Numbered from the stretch's first letter, positions 51,189 through 60,825 are shown. The stretch is DNA of 64,000 nucleotides from Pedobacter sp. BS3 (GCF_008274585.1 NZ_VTRT01000003.1:62001-126000), one strand, 5' to 3'. The notes: a model not told the origin generated them from the letters alone. Program-made: numbers and translations.

Positions 51189-52099
51189 AATTTTCTGATA
51201 ACCCTTAGCAATATCCTAAGCAAAGGATTAGCAGGAGAATATGATACATAAAAATGATTCTCCAACTTTGGATTAAAAAATGCTTTAAACCGGGATATTC
51301 CTTCCATGTCTGCACCACAAAGATCCATATAGGTAAAATCGTTATTGCACATCCAGTCTATCCTTCCCTGATATAATAGTGTGTGCGCATAAGCATGCTC
51401 CCTATTTATTTTATTCGACAATAGTGTATATGATTTATTTTTTTTCTTATCCAGCAACACCAAGCTTGAACAGATATGCTTTTCTTCATAAAAAACATTA
51501 AAGGCTTGCAAATAACCTTTTATTGTAAGAAGCTGCATCAGCTTAATAAAGCTAACAGCTTTAATTTTGAAAAAAAACAGTTCGGATAAAAAAGCAACAT
51601 TAATATCAATCGATTTATCGTCGGGGAAATGAGTTTCTAAGGTATAATGTGTTGCCTTATTCAAATTCTTATATATGCTTGGATGTACCGGTTCATCCGT
51701 TTTTTTGATATAGGTATATCGTATATCGGCTACAAACCCTTGCCATAAAAATGGACGGATATCTTTAATATCTACATCTAATTTAAGTGCTATTTTCCGG
51801 TACTGCCTTTTGAGGTGGGTAATAATTTCTTTTAAAATGTCATTACATTTTACCTCGCTCAACCCCTCCTCTACCCAAAAAGGTGTATAAGTAAACTGTT
51901 CAGGCATAACAATATTTCGGCCTTTTTTAAATACTGCGAGGGCTGCAAGAACCTTACCTTTTTTAGTATAAATATAATACTTGACCGAAACACGAAAGGC
52001 TTCTGCAACCGCGTTCAGGTAATCCGGTTGAAAGAAAATAGAATGCTGCTCCAGGTTTAACGCGGTTTTCCAGCCTGCTTCGTCAACTTCGGTTAGCAT
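51185..52099 (-). CDS. FemAB/GNAT-like acyltransferase, function unknown
   Basis: A 304-residue soluble protein. The two-part organisation (FFQPDYLNAVAEAF near the start; NVFYEEKHICSSLVLLDKKK with later YTLLSNKINREHAYAHTLLYQGRIDWM) follows the double-GNAT FemAB-like fold, in which the late segment F-x-x-D-L-x-G (here YMDLCGADMEGISRFKAFF) is characteristic. Such proteins add amino acids or acyl groups to peptidoglycan or cell-surface sugars. The gene is convergent with asnB, overlapping by 4 bases. An acyl- or aminoacyl-transfer role in the same surface pathway is possible but not shown. Confidence 0.65.
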   Translation of the reverse strand: MLTEVDEAGWKTALNLEQHSIFFQPDYLNAVAEAFRVSVKYYIYTKKGKVLAALAVFKKGRNIVMPEQFTYTPFWVEEGLSEVKCNDILKEIITHLKRQYRKIALKLDVDIKDIRPFLWQGFVADIRYTYIKKTDEPVHPSIYKNLNKATHYTLETHFPDDKSIDINVAFLSELFFFKIKAVSFIKLMQLLTIKGYLQAFNVFYEEKHICSSLVLLDKKKNKSYTLLSNKINREHAYAHTLLYQGRIDWMCNNDFTYMDLCGADMEGISRFKAFFNPKLENHFYVSYSPANPLLRILLRVIRKF

Positions 52100-52198
52100 A
52101 TTAATAGTTGTTCGTTTTTTGTTGTTCAGTTCAACTCTCTCAACCCGGGCATTATTGTCAGTTATTCTAATTGTCCATTATCAACTATACACTGTCAA

Positions 52199-53101
52199 TT
52201 ATCCCCATAACTCCTCCCCGATTTTGAAAGTATTACAGTGAGCGTTAACAATATCGCGAATGTCGGGTGAGTAACCTCCGCCCATGCTCACCTGAACCGG
52301 CACATCATAGCGCTTGCAATATTCAAGTACCAGTTTGTCACGTTGTTTACAGCCATCTGTGCTAAGAGCTAGCTTTCCCAACTTGTCAGTAGCAAGCACA
52401 TCCACTCCCGAAAGATAAAAAACAAAATCGGGTTTTACATCCTGAAATAATGTTGATAAGGTATTTTGTAAGATTTGCAGGTATTCTTCATCGCCAATAA
52501 CAGCCGGCAGACCAATATCCCAATCGGATTTTTCCTTACGGAACGGGAAATTATGCTCGGCATGCATGGAAAAGGTAAACACTTGTGGATTTTGTTGAAA
52601 AATTTCGGCAGTGCCATTGCCCTGATGCACATCCAGGTCAATAATCAATACCGATGTTGCCAGGTTTTGAGATAGTAAATAATTAGCTGCAATAGCCTGA
52701 TCGTTTAACAGGCAAAAGCCTTCGCCCCAGTTGCTTCCGGCATGATGCGTGCCACCTGCAACATTAAACGCTATCCCCTCATTGAGCGCATAAACGGCTC
52801 CTTCAACCGTTCCTCCGGCTATTAACCGTTCCCGCTCAACTAATCGCGGTGATAATTTAAACCCTGTACGACGCTCTTCATCGGCAGTAAGCTGTAAATC
52901 GCGTAGGCGCCGCCAATAATCCATTTCGTGCGTAAGCAGGATAATTTCCTCATCAACCGGCTGTGGCTCAAAAAAATGATTTCGGCTGACAATACCTTCG
53001 TATAACAATTGCTCCGGGATAAGTTCATATTTCAGCATAGGAAAACGGTGTCCGGCCGGCAAAGGATGTACATACAACGGATGATAAGCTATCTTCAGCA
53101 A
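52199..53101 (-). CDS. Histone-deacetylase-family amidohydrolase (class IV HDAC-like)
   Basis: A 300-residue zinc amidohydrolase of the arginase/HDAC fold. Catalytic text is intact: GGTHHAGSNWGEGFCLLND (tandem His pair), IDLDVHQGNGT (zinc Asp and His), and SGVDVLATDKLG (second zinc Asp), ending MGGGYSPD with the loop Gly/Tyr. Bacterial members deacetylate acetylpolyamines or protein lysines; the substrate is unknown. The start is an uncommon TTG at 53101: the next in-frame ATG would remove the conserved LKIAYHPLYVHPLPAGHRFPM beginning, and upstream codons run into a stop. It is not linked in an operon with neighbours. Confidence 0.9.
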   Translation of the reverse strand: MLKIAYHPLYVHPLPAGHRFPMLKYELIPEQLLYEGIVSRNHFFEPQPVDEEIILLTHEMDYWRRLRDLQLTADEERRTGFKLSPRLVERERLIAGGTVEGAVYALNEGIAFNVAGGTHHAGSNWGEGFCLLNDQAIAANYLLSQNLATSVLIIDLDVHQGNGTAEIFQQNPQVFTFSMHAEHNFPFRKEKSDWDIGLPAVIGDEEYLQILQNTLSTLFQDVKPDFVFYLSGVDVLATDKLGKLALSTDGCKQRDKLVLEYCKRYDVPVQVSMGGGYSPDIRDIVNAHCNTFKIGEELWG

Positions 53102-53235
53102 GATTATTTAACAAATTTTAGGCACGAATATACAAAGACACTGCCTATAGCAGCCCTAAGCATGTAAAAATAACATCACAAGTTTGTAGGATAAGATTTT
53201 GATTTGCATATTGGCAACATAAAAAGACAATTAAA

Positions 53236-54024
53236 ATGATGAAAATGGCATTTAAATCCGCCGTGCTGCTTTTAGCCCTGACTTGTATTGGCAGTGCTCA
53301 GGCCCAGGTAGTAACCCTCGATTATTTTTTCAATCATGAAACCCGTAAAAGTAAAACCGGCGAAATGGTTCAGTATCATTACACCTGGGAAGATAAAACC
53401 AATACCGGCTATTCGGTATGGGGCGACATTTTCAAACAAAACGGGGCTCAGCTAAAATCATTGAGCGAAGCGCCTGCTGCCGCCAATTTGAAAGGAACGG
53501 ATATCTATATCATCCCTGACCCGGACACAAAGAAAGAAAGCCCATCGCCTAATTATATTGAGCCAGCCCATATTAAGGCTATTTCGCAATGGGTAAAAGC
53601 CGGTGGTGTATTGGTAATGCTGGCTAATGATAGTGCCAACGTAGAATTACAGCATTTCAACAATCTTGCCGCAGCGTTCGGTATGCATTTCAACACAGAC
53701 CTGCAAAATCATGTAATTGATGATAACCATTTTGAAGACGGAGCTATTGTAACAACCGGCAACCCTGTTTTTAAAACTGCAAAGAAGATCTTCATGAAAG
53801 ATGTTTGCTCCATTTCGGTGCAGCGTCCGGCTCAAGCCGTTTTGAAGAATAAACAAGGAGCTATTGTTATTGCTTCGGCTAACGTTGGCAAAGGTAAAGT
53901 TGTTGCTGTTAGCGATCCCTGGATATACAATGAATATTGTAACGGGCGGCTACCTGCTCAATATGAGAATTACAAAGGTGCCGAGGATTTTTCGAAATGG
54001 CTGATTGGTTTGGCTAAGAAATAG
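53236..54024 (+). CDS. Secreted protein resembling the accessory domain of GH88-type hydrolases
   Basis: A 262-residue protein with a signal peptide (cleavage after AQA, about residue 24). The mature part (VVTLDYFFNHETRKS ... YHYTWEDKTNTGYSVWGDIF, LKGTDIYIIPDPDTKKE, WVKAGGVLVMLANDSAN) closely follows the extra domain that I know from the C-terminal side of Bacteroidota unsaturated rhamnogalacturonyl hydrolases (GH88/GH105), a ThuA/class-I-glutamine-amidotransferase-like fold. Here it occurs without the catalytic domain. It lies next to the pectin-type utilisation locus but on the opposite strand. The similarity is from memory, so the link is moderately certain and any enzymatic activity is unknown. 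Confidence 0.6.
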   Translation: MMKMAFKSAVLLLALTCIGSAQAQVVTLDYFFNHETRKSKTGEMVQYHYTWEDKTNTGYSVWGDIFKQNGAQLKSLSEAPAAANLKGTDIYIIPDPDTKKESPSPNYIEPAHIKAISQWVKAGGVLVMLANDSANVELQHFNNLAAAFGMHFNTDLQNHVIDDNHFEDGAIVTTGNPVFKTAKKIFMKDVCSISVQRPAQAVLKNKQGAIVIASANVGKGKVVAVSDPWIYNEYCNGRLPAQYENYKGAEDFSKWLIGLAKK

Positions 54025-54025
54025 G

Positions 54026-54163
54026 TAAGAGAGTATCCGAAAAGTAATATTTTGCCACAAAGGCTCTAAGGCATAAAGAAAATCAACATTGACAATCAAG
54101 CCTTTTGCATTCTCGTACCTTGGTGGCATCTTTTTAAACCAGGCCTTTTCGGACAATCTCTTA
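54026..54163. repeat. 138-bp MITE-like inverted-repeat element between convergent genes
   Basis: Terminal arms 54026-54044 (TAAGAGAGTATCCGAAAAG) and 54145-54163 are inverted copies matching at 17 of 19 positions. The interior has ccacaaaggctctaaggcataaag, of a type often seen as dispersed repeats in Bacteroidota. No reading frame. It could form a long hairpin and end transcription of both genes. Confidence 0.5.
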
Positions 54164-54172
54164 TAATCACCT

Positions 54173-55321
54173 TTACTGCTTCACAAAAGTAGAACAACCT
54201 GATTTTCCGCCTGCCTTAAAAAACAGTATATATACTCCTGGTGCAAGAGCCGATACATCTGTTGATGCGCTTGTTGAGCCCGTTAAAACCAGCTGACTAC
54301 TTAGCAGTTTTCCCTGGGTATTCATGATTTTTATTTCGCCGTTTGCGCTTGTTTCAGGGTAAGCTACAGTTACGTTCTGCAATGCAGGATTAGGATATAA
54401 CGATATGGCTTGTACCCCAAGCTTATTATTAATGCTTTTTACATCACTGTACGTGAATTTGCCATCAATATCCAGTTGTCTGATACGATAATAATTCATT
54501 CCTGCCAAAGGATGATTGTCTGCAAATGTATAGCTGTGAGCACCCGGAGTATTTTTAGCAGGAATATTGCCTATGGTATAAAAAGCACCACTGTCATTAG
54601 CCCGTTCTATTTCAAACGTACGGGTATTCACTTCATTCGCGGTTGTCCACGACAGGTTAGTCTGATTACCGGTTGGGTTTAATTCAGCATCAAAGGATGT
54701 AAAATTCAGCGGCAGGGTGCCTTCGGCGCCGGTAAAGCCGCTAATAATAACATTTTTGCTGACAAAAAATTTATCAGCCTGAACTGAAGTAACCCACGGA
54801 GAAATACGAATAGTTAGCGATTTACCGGCAGGAGTAAACAAATTCAAATCATTAAAGGAATAATTTACTGTTGAATTGTTTGTACCATACGAAGCAATAG
54901 CATAATCTGTTACAATATTATTAAAATCAACTCCATCTATTGACCATGAAATGTTCACCTTACAGGCTGAACTTGAATTGAAGGCCATACCAATGGAAAG
55001 AGAGGTTATTAACATTTCGTCAGAGCTATTAGGGGCAAGGATATAATCGATATGCCTGCCAGCCTGTGGCCCTGTTTCTGCCGGCCAGTTAGCGTATGTA
55101 TCACTTAATCTCTGCCCTTTTTCGCCATTTATATAAGCAGATACAGCCATTCCTGTTGGGGATTGTACCTGCGCTGTTATATTGCCTGTTGTTGTAGGTG
55201 TTCGTGTGGCTTCAGAAACTAAGCCCCAGGTTGCACTTGCCGCTGTTTGCGCATAAAGTTGTGCTGTGGTTAATACGATTATACCTGATAAGAGTGCCGA
55301 ATACATACTTTTCTTTTTCAT
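54173..55321 (-). CDS. Type IX-secreted protein with one CBM-like module
   Basis: A 382-residue secreted protein: signal peptide (to about 25), then one copy (about 28-195) of the module that is tandemly repeated in the adjacent pectate lyase (TASATWGL start, NWPAETGP, FNSSSACKVNISWSIDGVDF, SKNVIISGF end). A fibronectin-like link region follows (LNFTSFDAEL... NLSWTTANEVNTRTFEIERA), and a type A type IX C-terminal domain (YPNPALQNVTVAYPE ... APGVYILFF). There is no catalytic domain. It begins 46 bases after the lyase stop codon and is most likely the last gene of the susCD-lyase operon. A glycan-binding role on the cell surface is inferred. Confidence 0.75.
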   Translation of the reverse strand: MKKKSMYSALLSGIIVLTTAQLYAQTAASATWGLVSEATRTPTTTGNITAQVQSPTGMAVSAYINGEKGQRLSDTYANWPAETGPQAGRHIDYILAPNSSDEMLITSLSIGMAFNSSSACKVNISWSIDGVDFNNIVTDYAIASYGTNNSTVNYSFNDLNLFTPAGKSLTIRISPWVTSVQADKFFVSKNVIISGFTGAEGTLPLNFTSFDAELNPTGNQTNLSWTTANEVNTRTFEIERANDSGAFYTIGNIPAKNTPGAHSYTFADNHPLAGMNYYRIRQLDIDGKFTYSDVKSINNKLGVQAISLYPNPALQNVTVAYPETSANGEIKIMNTQGKLLSSQLVLTGSTSASTDVSALAPGVYILFFKAGGKSGCSTFVKQ

Positions 55322-55367
55322 AATTGCTGATTATTAGTGATTTTTAATTTGGTTTTTTAGTTTTTGC

Positions 55368-58300
55368 TCATCTCTTTACAAACATTATCTGCTGTTTAGC
55401 AGTAACATTATTTAATTCAAGAATATATACCCCGGACGCAAGCGATGCTGTACCGACTTGTGTCTGTGTAACGCCTTGTTGAAGCGTTTGCCGGTACAAT
55501 TGTTTGCCATCGCGGGTATAAATAATGATCTCTGCCGAAGCATTAGCATTGGAGTGGTTTACAGTTAATAAGCTGTTTACCGGGTTTGGATAAACTACCA
55601 GTTTTTTTACATCAGCCTGGTTTTTCACGGCAGTAGCGTTTTTTGAGGAATCTGCCACCAGGTTTAAAACAAGCAGGTCATCTGTGTTTACGGTTATTAC
55701 ATCGCTATAAACAGTATTCCCGCTTCCATCAGACCTATAGCTTCCTACTTTGTAATACACTAATCCTGCAGGTGCAGAAAGATCAGTGATAACATACCGG
55801 GTTTTGTTAATATCCGGAAAGATCTCTGTGATTTTGGTAAATGTGCTGTCATCCGTTGAGCGGTATAAGGCAAATTTGAACTGATCCTTCGCCCAATCGA
55901 TAGTAAAATCCACGCTAACAGCATCGCCACTAAGGTGTGTACCGTTGATCTGTTCAAACGTAACAGGCTTATCGGGGGAAGGTATGGCATTCAGGTATTT
56001 TTCCAGCATGGTATAACCGTCATCGGCGTAGCTGGTTGCATTCACACTGGTGGAATCGGTTCCGCCGCCGTTAATTTTAGCTTCCCACCAATCCGGCATA
56101 CCATCGTTATCGCTGTCGTTTGGATATGTGGTACTATTTAAGGCCGGCCATCCCCCTACCGTTTCCTGGCTATCTATAATGCCGGATGGGTTGCTTATTC
56201 CTGCCGGGTGATAGCTAGTATCGGCGTAGGTAGCTGTACCGGTACGGGTCTCACGGATAATACGGCGATCAAGCGTATCCCTGCGAGGCAAAATGGCCCC
56301 GGCGCTATCTGTTACCAATAAATAAGCGTTCTCTGCTGTTTGTGTGGTAACCGGGGTATACGGAAAAGGCGTATCCACACGGGCATTGATCACATCCTGT
56401 GAGGTTCCGTTAGCATCCGGATACACACCATACGTCCAGTTATTATCATCCGTATCACTTGCTTCTGTTACACACGAATAGCCCGGAACATAATTTCCTT
56501 TGATGTAAAATTTGCCCCCTCTTACGGTATCGCCCGAAGTATTTATACTATACGTTGTGTACGAAAGAATACGATGGCGATGGTTACCAATAGTACAGAA
56601 CGCACTACCGGTAGTTGCAGGACCCGGCTTGTAATAATTATTAACCATGTTGATATGTCCCCCTTCGCCGCCATACGATGAACCGCCCCAGTTATAAATC
56701 ACATTATTCCTAAAATCGACATACTCCAGCTCAGGCTGCATGGTAGCAAGGCTTCCCGAAAACCGGGGATTACGATTAGTGTTGCTGGCCAATAGATTGT
56801 GATGAAATGAAGCATTCTGCCCACCCCAGATACCGCCATATCCATGCCCGGTATGGTCGCCGCCGGTTGTTTTATGATGATATGAGTAATACAGGCTTTC
56901 GCTTAACAGGCTCCATTGAAGCGTAAAATCAGAAACAGCGTAAAATGATCCTATTTCGTCTGTTGACCAGCTCAGCGAACAATGATCTATAATAATATTG
57001 GAATAAGGATGTGTCAGCGGCACGCCAAATCCATTTCCCATGGCATCCAGATCGGTATGAGCCGGGTCGCCCGGACGTAAACGGATATAACGGATAATGA
57101 TATTGTTGGCTTTAATGGCAATTCCCCATTTTTTCAGGCAAATGCCATCGCCCGGAGCCGTTTGCCCGGCTATGGTAATATTATCTTTGATGATATTAAT
57201 CCGGCTTTGCAGTTCGATAGTCCCCGAAACCTTAAATAATACCGTCCGGAAAGGCTGACTGACAGCATCACGTAAGCTGCCCGGGCCGGAGTCGTTCAGG
57301 TTGGTAACATAGTAAACACTTCCTCCCCGCCCACCTTTGGCAAAGCGTCCTCCTCCTTCGGCTCCGGGAAACGCTACCTGCCGGAAAGGTTCTGTAAGAC
57401 CGCTAATCACTACATTTCTTGATACCAGGTAACGGCCATCGCTAATCAAAGCGCCTGTCCAGGGAGAAACCTTCAGGTAAAGGGTTTTCCCGGTAGGGAT
57501 TTCAATATTCAGGTTATCAAATGTATAGCTGTGCGGTACAGATCCTGATGCTAAAGGCTGGTCGGCCACCAGGTTAGTATAACTTACGTTATCCAGCGAC
57601 CAGGAAATGCGGACATGGCCATAGCCGGATGAATTGAAGCTTAACGGTACCGTGATTTGATTAACGGTAAAGTTATTCCCGGCAACGGGAGAAACTGTGT
57701 ACAGCACATAACGGCTATTGTTCGGGCCGGTTTCCGCGGGCCATATTCCTCCCGATGGCAGTAAGCGTTGTCCCCCATTTCCGGGAATGTAATTATTCAC
57801 AGTCAAACCGGTCAGGGCCTGGTCTGTCGCAGCAATATTACCACTAACCGTAGCCGACTGGTTTGCGGTTAATGCCCAGGTGGCTACGGGAACGCTCCTG
57901 GCATAACCCGAAACGGTTACATTTTTTGAAACAAGGTATTTACCACTAATGGAGGCTGTTGTCCAGGGAAATACCCGCAGGTACAATGTTTTTCCTTCGG
58001 GGACATCAATATCCAGGTCGCTCCTGGTAAGTAATGTGGCATCTGTACCTGATGATAGCGTAACGGGCGCTCCCAGTTGTTCAAAATGAATACCATCGGT
58101 TGAGTATGCAAGCTGCGCCCTTGCCGCGGATGAGCTGTTAAAGCTTAGATAAAGCGAAATGTCGGTAACCGTTAATGCCTTGCCGCTGGTTGGAGAAACC
58201 GTATATTGCAGGTACCGGTTACTATTCGGGCCCGTTTCTGCAGGCCATGTTCCGGTGCCGTCTGTTACCTGCTGACCTTTATTCCCGGAGATATAACTGT

Positions 58301-58970
58301 AAACAGACAGGCCGGTTACTGTTTGTGCACCGGCAGTAATATCGCCGCTGGTTGTAACCTGCTGATTTGCTGTAAGCTGCCAGTTTGCAACCGGTGCTGT
58401 TGTAGTTGTACCGGAAATTGTTATCCCCTTAGTAACCAGGTATCTGGAATTGATTACCCCGGTTGTATACGGAGAAATCCTGAAATATAACGTTTTGCCA
58501 CTCTGAACGGTAATATTCAAATCACTGAACGTGTATTCTGTTGGTGTGGATGAAGAAGTCAGCCAGAAATCGGGCGTGATACTGGTAAAATGAACACTAT
58601 CTGTAGACCACGACAGGTTTGCCCGGGCCGCCCCGGAACTATTGAAACTCAACGCGATCTTAATTTCATCAACCAGCAGGTTATTGCCATTAACCGGGGC
58701 CACACGATATTGTAAAAAACGGGTACTATCCGGCGCTGTTTGCGCCGGCCATGAATTACCGGGCGGAATAGTCCGTTCGCCGCCGCTGATGTAATCGTAA
58801 TGATTTAATCCTTCCAGTTGCCCGGCGGAAGCCGTAATATTACCAGTAACAATCGCATTATGATTAGCAGTAAGCGCCCATGTTGCACTGGCAGCAGTTT
58901 GTGCCATCGCATAAAAACAACTGCTGGTTAGCAGGCAAATAATGATTAGGCTGAGTAAAACTTTGTTCAT
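55368..58970 (-). CDS. Secreted pectate lyase (PL1-like) with three tandem N-terminal modules
   Basis: A 1200-residue type IX-exported lyase; ATG at 58970 is preferred to a GTG two codons earlier. After the signal peptide come three copies of a ~167-residue module (about 29-188, 195-356, 363-525), each with ATWALTAN-type opening, WPAETGPNxxRY, FNSSGxARAxLSWSTD and a (T/K)NVTVSG end. A right-handed beta-helix lyase domain follows from AFPGAEGGGRFAKGGRGG (about 532) through NLNDSGPGSLRDAVSQ, IAGQTAPGDGI and IRYIRLRPGD to about 960, the pattern of bacterial pectate lyases. Then a linker, and a type A type IX domain (YPNPVNSLLTVNHS, SGVYILELNNV). It cleaves pectate by beta-elimination by family precedent. 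It lies 79 bases after susD in the same operon. Confidence 0.87.
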   Translation of the reverse strand: MNKVLLSLIIICLLTSSCFYAMAQTAASATWALTANHNAIVTGNITASAGQLEGLNHYDYISGGERTIPPGNSWPAQTAPDSTRFLQYRVAPVNGNNLLVDEIKIALSFNSSGAARANLSWSTDSVHFTSITPDFWLTSSSTPTEYTFSDLNITVQSGKTLYFRISPYTTGVINSRYLVTKGITISGTTTTAPVANWQLTANQQVTTSGDITAGAQTVTGLSVYSYISGNKGQQVTDGTGTWPAETGPNSNRYLQYTVSPTSGKALTVTDISLYLSFNSSSAARAQLAYSTDGIHFEQLGAPVTLSSGTDATLLTRSDLDIDVPEGKTLYLRVFPWTTASISGKYLVSKNVTVSGYARSVPVATWALTANQSATVSGNIAATDQALTGLTVNNYIPGNGGQRLLPSGGIWPAETGPNNSRYVLYTVSPVAGNNFTVNQITVPLSFNSSGYGHVRISWSLDNVSYTNLVADQPLASGSVPHSYTFDNLNIEIPTGKTLYLKVSPWTGALISDGRYLVSRNVVISGLTEPFRQVAFPGAEGGGRFAKGGRGGSVYYVTNLNDSGPGSLRDAVSQPFRTVLFKVSGTIELQSRINIIKDNITIAGQTAPGDGICLKKWGIAIKANNIIIRYIRLRPGDPAHTDLDAMGNGFGVPLTHPYSNIIIDHCSLSWSTDEIGSFYAVSDFTLQWSLLSESLYYSYHHKTTGGDHTGHGYGGIWGGQNASFHHNLLASNTNRNPRFSGSLATMQPELEYVDFRNNVIYNWGGSSYGGEGGHINMVNNYYKPGPATTGSAFCTIGNHRHRILSYTTYSINTSGDTVRGGKFYIKGNYVPGYSCVTEASDTDDNNWTYGVYPDANGTSQDVINARVDTPFPYTPVTTQTAENAYLLVTDSAGAILPRRDTLDRRIIRETRTGTATYADTSYHPAGISNPSGIIDSQETVGGWPALNSTTYPNDSDNDGMPDWWEAKINGGGTDSTSVNATSYADDGYTMLEKYLNAIPSPDKPVTFEQINGTHLSGDAVSVDFTIDWAKDQFKFALYRSTDDSTFTKITEIFPDINKTRYVITDLSAPAGLVYYKVGSYRSDGSGNTVYSDVITVNTDDLLVLNLVADSSKNATAVKNQADVKKLVVYPNPVNSLLTVNHSNANASAEIIIYTRDGKQLYRQTLQQGVTQTQVGTASLASGVYILELNNVTAKQQIMFVKR

Positions 58971-59049
58971 GCGCACCGTTATTAAAAGTTCAATAAAACT
59001 TCCGGTAACAGGCGCTTATGTATCGACCTGTTCCCGGAAGCCTGAGTTA

Positions 59050-60813
59050 TCAATACCCGTAATCCTGGGTTATTAGCGGATTCGCGTCCCGTGCCGATTG
59101 CGGTATGGGCAGCAGTTCACTGTGATTTGGCCGAAACAACTGTGCCAGATTGGTTATCCAGGTGGTGGTTATTGAGGCTACCCAATTTACCCGTGTATAG
59201 CCTGTTGGTGCGGTAGCCGGCGATGGTTCATACAATGAATTACCCCATATAACTTCTGTAGATCCCGGTTTATAATACATGTATTTCGGAAGCTTATCGT
59301 AAGGCGCCTCCTGGTTTAACATTTTGGTATAATTATCCCGGGCTTCCTGTATTTTCTGTCCCAGCAAATTCCACCGGATGAGATCGTACTTTCGTATACC
59401 CTCGCCCCCAAACTCAAAATAACGTTCATTTACAATAGCGTTAAAAAAATCTTCTTTGGTTGATGGCGTTACACCGATTTCTGTTTCATGGCCTTTAAAA
59501 GCCCGTTTTCTTACTTCTTCATACGCGTTTTTAGCATCAGCCGTAGGCCCATTGTTCAGCTCATTTTCGGCTTCGGCAAACATCAGCAGCACATCAGAAA
59601 AACGGATGATCGGCCAGTTAATACCGGTTGCCTGTATAGCTGAGGTTAGTGCCGGATTGATCCAGTCTGACCGGAATTTCCCGCTGGTCATATTTACCAG
59701 TGTTTGTACAGCCTTGGTTTTATCGGCATTATTGTAATACGGAGTTGTAGTTACATCGCGACGGGTATCCAGCGAATTAAAGGCGTAAAAATATACGGGA
59801 ACAACACGTACCGAACCATTACCTAGTAAAGCAGTATTACCGGGAATGTAAAACCTCGGACCATCGTAATATCCCAGTTTACTGTCCACCTCACGAGCCA
59901 TCGCTACCTCGAACATGACTTCGCCGTGAGGCTCTATTTTATAGGAATCTATACCATCTTTAAATACAGCCTGGAAACTTGGGTTCAGGGTATGCTGATC
60001 GCGATGCTGCATAATATCATAGCACTCATCGCGTGCAATCTGGTAATAGGTAAGATAGTCTGGCCGGCGCTCCATAACGCCGGATTCGCGGCGCAGCGAA
60101 TATCCCCCACGGTACAGCGCCATGCGGGCACGCAAAGCCTTCACAGCCCCTTTGGTGATGCGTTCATCCGAAGCTACTTCTGTACGCCAGGGTACCAAAT
60201 CTTCGGCAGTTTTCAGATCGGCTATCAATCGGTCGTAAATCTCATCGCGATCTGTTTTTGGCAGGAACAGATCCGGCTGATCGATAGATGGCTCAAACTG
60301 GGCCGGAATATCTCCCCAATTTCGGATAAGTTCAAGATAAAACTGGGCCCTGAGGGTAAGCGCCTCGCCATACAGGCGCTGCAACTGTTTTTTATCGTCA
60401 GCACTGCCATTGGTGTACAGATCCATGGCTGGTATATTCTTGATACAGATATTAGCCCGTTCTACCCCGGCATACAATTGGTTAAATGGTGCAGATAATT
60501 GGGCATTACTGGGTTGCAGATTATATCGCGAAAGATCCCGTGAACTGTTATCTGGTGAAGCTGCATTAGTAACACCGATCATTTCGTCGGTATCATAAGG
60601 ATACATCATGCTGAGACGGCTGCCATAAGCCTGGTCGCCGGCAAGCCGATCATAAACGCCCAGAACAGCGCTTGTTGCACTGCTAACACTGCTGAACACG
60701 TATTTTTCGTCAAATGCAGATGGCGGTTCCAGGTCGAGGTATTTTTTACATGCGCTGCTCAATGTAATTAAGGCTGCAACCATCAGTACCAGGTAATATC
60801 TTGTTGTTTTCAT
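59050..60813 (-). CDS. SusD/RagB-family outer-membrane glycan-binding lipoprotein
   Basis: Surface lipoprotein that captures oligosaccharides and hands them to the SusC transporter. Signal with lipobox LSSAC (Cys at about 22) and the mature CKKYLDLEPPSAFDE typical of SusD. Four TPR-like helices form the scaffold, and conserved pieces are ERANICIKNIPAM, YGEALTLRAQFYLELIRNWGDIP, YEEVRKRAF and NERYFEFGGEGIRKYDLIRWN. ATG at 60813 is used instead of the GTG one codon before. Length 587 is normal. It starts 12 bases after susC, so the two are co-translated as usual. Confidence 0.95.
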   Translation of the reverse strand: MKTTRYYLVLMVAALITLSSACKKYLDLEPPSAFDEKYVFSSVSSATSAVLGVYDRLAGDQAYGSRLSMMYPYDTDEMIGVTNAASPDNSSRDLSRYNLQPSNAQLSAPFNQLYAGVERANICIKNIPAMDLYTNGSADDKKQLQRLYGEALTLRAQFYLELIRNWGDIPAQFEPSIDQPDLFLPKTDRDEIYDRLIADLKTAEDLVPWRTEVASDERITKGAVKALRARMALYRGGYSLRRESGVMERRPDYLTYYQIARDECYDIMQHRDQHTLNPSFQAVFKDGIDSYKIEPHGEVMFEVAMAREVDSKLGYYDGPRFYIPGNTALLGNGSVRVVPVYFYAFNSLDTRRDVTTTPYYNNADKTKAVQTLVNMTSGKFRSDWINPALTSAIQATGINWPIIRFSDVLLMFAEAENELNNGPTADAKNAYEEVRKRAFKGHETEIGVTPSTKEDFFNAIVNERYFEFGGEGIRKYDLIRWNLLGQKIQEARDNYTKMLNQEAPYDKLPKYMYYKPGSTEVIWGNSLYEPSPATAPTGYTRVNWVASITTTWITNLAQLFRPNHSELLPIPQSARDANPLITQDYGY

Positions 60814-60825
60814 CACGCTGAGTTT

